This document shows positions 13,132 to 13,158 of a stretch of 13,158 nucleotides of DNA, piece by piece. The notes under the pieces were generated by a model that saw nothing but the letters and a program-made list of their open reading frames with translations, was not told the origin of the DNA and did no database searches. Source of the DNA: Parvularcula sp039198765 (GTDB lineage Bacteria > Pseudomonadota > Alphaproteobacteria > Caulobacterales > Parvularculaceae). A program made the translations under genes and the position numbers. The stretch lies in contig JBCCTF010000111.1 in NCBI GenBank assembly GCA_039198765.1, positions 1-13,158 on the forward strand, given 5' to 3'. The number at the start of each line of letters is the position of its first letter. The first letter of the stretch is position 1.

Positions 13132-13158
13132 CTACGAACGTTTTTTCCGAGCGAAGCC
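13132..13158 (-). CDS. Possible C-terminus of a minus-strand gene (partial)
   Basis: Reading the minus strand from the window edge gives GFARKKRS followed by TAG (complement of 13132-13134). The hairpin 13075-13109, with its T-run on the minus strand, lies 23 bases beyond and fits a convergent gene ending here. Only eight codons are visible, so no product can be named, and coding status rests on position alone. Confidence 0.3.
   Translation of the reverse strand, partial: GFARKKRS

Noticed and set aside
1..13158. CRISPR array, insertion sequence, rRNA or prophage
   Set aside because: No regularly spaced repeats, transposase or integrase motifs, rRNA segments or phage genes were seen on either strand.

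Overview
The window reads as a chromosomal segment of an aerobic, GC-rich alphaproteobacterium. The evidence is family content: an alphaproteobacterial enolase next to a short FtsB, LipA plus a Coq10-type protein, DUF2852, a BamE-type lipoprotein, a cytochrome bc1 assembly chaperone of the CBP3 type, and DUF177. Two secreted proteins end in VPLPA-CTERM-like sorting tails, which are common in marine Rhodobacterales and Parvularcula-like bacteria. I cannot fix the genus from sequence reading alone.

Layout, left to right. (1) 113-1378 eno, with a strong bidirectional hairpin terminator shared with the convergent aldehyde dehydrogenase gene (1558-3075, minus). The region upstream of the dehydrogenase holds a perfect FNR/FixK-type box. 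(2) 3343-3762 ftsB, then a VPLPA-CTERM protein (3834-4418), a terminator, and a convergent OmpA-family protein (4520-5488, minus). (3) 5618-6580 lipA, followed by three accessory genes: a small membrane protein (6584-7030), a second VPLPA-CTERM protein (7131-7775) and another small membrane protein (7938-8369). The two small membrane proteins appear to share an N-terminal domain. Then comes the coq10-type gene (8426-8878). (4) 9009-9485, a DUF2852 protein preceded by two tiny overlapping ORFs, then a terminator. (5) An AT-rich islet, about 9546-10380, with a DUF4760-like membrane protein (minus) and about 360 nt of non-coding DNA. (6) A DUF3291 protein (10397-10861) convergent with bamE (10863-11333, minus). 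(7) A DUF2306-like membrane protein (11468-11878), then the coupled pair CBP3-type chaperone and DUF177 (11998-13064), and a final hairpin that can also end a minus-strand gene entering from the right.

Functionally the conserved backbone covers glycolysis (enolase), cell division (FtsB), lipoylation of 2-oxoacid dehydrogenases (LipA), ubiquinone function (Coq10-type), bc1 maturation (CBP3-type), outer-membrane assembly (BamE) and 23S rRNA accumulation (DUF177/YceD). The usual alphaproteobacterial order is eno-ftsB-pdhA-pdhB-pdhC-lpd-lipA-coq10. Here the pdh/lpd genes are absent between ftsB and lipA, and accessory envelope genes occupy the junctions. I found no transposase, CRISPR array, rRNA or convincing tRNA. 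Nothing amounts to a clear new defence or biosynthetic system. The most original signals are the paired small membrane proteins around a sorted surface protein, the FNR box at the dehydrogenase promoter, the rearranged eno-to-coq10 cluster and the AT-rich DUF4760 islet.
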